Shown here piece by piece: positions 63,014-64,000 of a stretch of 64,000 nucleotides of DNA; position 1 is the stretch's first letter, and each line of letters opens with the position of its first letter. A model generated the notes under the pieces. That model was not told the origin of the DNA and made no database searches. It saw only the letters and a list, made by a program, of their open reading frames with translations. This DNA comes from Rahnella aceris. Lineage in GTDB: Bacteria > Pseudomonadota > Gammaproteobacteria > Enterobacterales > Enterobacteriaceae. The position numbers and the translations under genes are program-made. The DNA is taken from NCBI RefSeq assembly GCF_011684115.1, contig NZ_JAADJV010000005.1:124001-188000 (forward strand), read 5' to 3'.

Positions 63014-63061
63014 ATCCTACATCTAGTGTGTATAGTACACACCCAACCCAATATATAGCGG
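63014..63061 (+). promoter_or_regulatory. Paired NrdR boxes upstream of nrdD
   Basis: Box 1 ATCCTACATCTAGTGT (63014-63029, about 12 of 16) and box 2 ACCCAATATATAGCGG (63046-63061, about 13 of 16) are spaced 32 bases start to start, three helical turns. That pairing is the hallmark of NrdR-repressed ribonucleotide reductase genes. A TATAGT -10-like element lies between them. Confidence 0.75.
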
Positions 63062-63133
63062 TTTACCGCGAATGCCACACAACCGGCCTGTAAGCCTTGT
63101 GGGGCGCGGGATCCGCCCAAAAGGAGTATCATT

Positions 63134-64000
63134 GTGAAGGCAGACAGACAGGAAACCGTACCCGCAAAATCCACCAAAATGCAGCCCATCGTGATTAAGC
63201 GGGATGGTTGTCAGGTCCCTTTCGATGAAGTTCTGATCAAACAAGCGGTGCAACGCGCAGCCGAAGCCGCCGGTATCGACAGCATTGGTTATTGCGCGCA
63301 GGTTGCCCGTATTGTGGCAGAGAATCTGCAAGATCAGGCGCGCGTCGATATCCATGAAATTCAGGATGCGGTTGAAAACCAGCTGATGGCGGGGCCGCAC
63401 AAGAAACTGGCGCGTGCCTATATTGAATACCGCCATGACCGCGACGTGAAACGCGAAATGCGCGGACGCCTGAATCAGGAAATCCGTGGTCTGGTTGAGC
63501 AAAGCAATATGGCGCTGCTCAACGAAAACGCCAACAAAGACAGCAAAGTTATCCCGACCCAGCGCGATTTACTCGCCGGGATTGTGGCCAAGCATTACGC
63601 CAAACAGCATATTTTACCCCGTGACGTGGTGCTGGCGCATGAACGCGGGGAAATTCACTATCATGATCTGGATTATTCGCCGTTCTTCCCGATGTTTAAC
63701 TGCATGTTGATCGACCTGAAAGGCATGCTGAATCACGGTTTCAAAATGGGCAATGCCGAAATTGACACGCCAAAGTCGATTTCAACGGCAACCGCCGTCA
63801 CCGCACAGATTATCGCGCAGGTCGCCAGCCACATTTACGGCGGCACCACCATTAACCGCATCGACGAAGTGCTGGCGCCGTTTGTTACCGCCAGCTTCAA
63901 CAAACATCGTCAGACCGCTGAAGAATGGCAGATTGCCGATGCCGAAGCGTTCGCCCGTAACCGTACCGAGAAAGAGTGTTATGACGCATTCCAGTCGCTG
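63134..64000 (+). CDS. nrdD: Anaerobic ribonucleoside-triphosphate reductase NrdD, N-terminal part
   Basis: 289 codons, open to the window end (E. coli NrdD is 712). I chose GTG 63134 because AAGGAG lies seven bases upstream; an ATG at 63179 is possible but lacks such a site. The ATP-cone domain comes first (IVIKRDGCQVPFDEVLI through YIEYRHDRD), and then the reductase barrel (HYHDLDYSPFFPMFNCMLIDL and SISTATAVTAQIIAQVASHIYGG). It makes dNTPs anaerobically with a glycyl radical from NrdG; the radical Gly and the zinc site are outside this window. Confidence 0.96.
   Translation, partial: MKADRQETVPAKSTKMQPIVIKRDGCQVPFDEVLIKQAVQRAAEAAGIDSIGYCAQVARIVAENLQDQARVDIHEIQDAVENQLMAGPHKKLARAYIEYRHDRDVKREMRGRLNQEIRGLVEQSNMALLNENANKDSKVIPTQRDLLAGIVAKHYAKQHILPRDVVLAHERGEIHYHDLDYSPFFPMFNCMLIDLKGMLNHGFKMGNAEIDTPKSISTATAVTAQIIAQVASHIYGGTTINRIDEVLAPFVTASFNKHRQTAEEWQIADAEAFARNRTEKECYDAFQSL

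Overview
The window is chromosomal DNA of a member of the Enterobacterales. The protein sequences, as I remember the families, point to a Yersiniaceae-like genus (Rahnella, Ewingella, Rouxiella or Serratia type) rather than Escherichia itself; the genus is an inference. Gene density is high, most neighbours are separated by clear intrinsic terminators, and I see no insertion sequence, prophage or CRISPR array.

Layout. 1-14200 is the conserved ygiF-ygiM-cca-uppP-folB-plsY-tsaD-rpsU-dnaG-rpoD-mug-tRNA-Ile2(CAU) neighbourhood known from E. coli. It is interrupted between rpoD and mug by a three-gene AT-richer accessory operon (11455-13130): a possible regulator, a RhiA-like protein and a small protein with a caspase-type His/Cys motif pair. 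14264-21914 is a catecholate siderophore uptake locus (fepB, fepD, fepG, fepC, fes, fepA) behind a strong Fur box. 21984-26086 carries gdhA, ogt, a class A acid phosphatase, a DUF2000-like gene and an AraC-type regulator. 26238-41706 holds an entire maltose regulon in one place: malM-lamB-malK back to back with malEFG, then malQ-malP back to back with malT. 41959-44920 has a YjcB-like small membrane protein with a perfect CRP motif upstream, and the beta-glucosidase gene bglX. 45203-48117 is an rpfR/rpfF pair, a complete cis-2-unsaturated fatty acid (BDSF-type) signal and cyclic-di-GMP sensor module. 48514-55517 is fadH, rlmG, ygjP, ygjR, a glutamine amidotransferase gene, and alx with its pH/Mn-responsive leader RNA. 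55595-64000 is mgtA with an mgtL leader peptide, treR-treB-treC, and the start of nrdD behind paired NrdR boxes.

How it works together. The mal genes take up and degrade maltodextrins under MalT and CRP; tre does the same for trehalose under TreR. The fep genes import and open ferric catecholates under Fur. RpfF should make a diffusible fatty acid that RpfR reads into cyclic-di-GMP turnover. Three genes carry recognisable 5' control (mgtL before mgtA, the PRE/yybP-ykoY RNA before alx, and NrdR/FNR sites before nrdD). Genes that lie far apart in E. coli (mug, fep, mal, bglX, fadH-alx, mgtA-tre) are joined here, so the order is rearranged even though each block is conserved.

The best candidate for an undescribed system is the three-gene island between rpoD and mug. 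The other notable observations are lineage variants of known systems.
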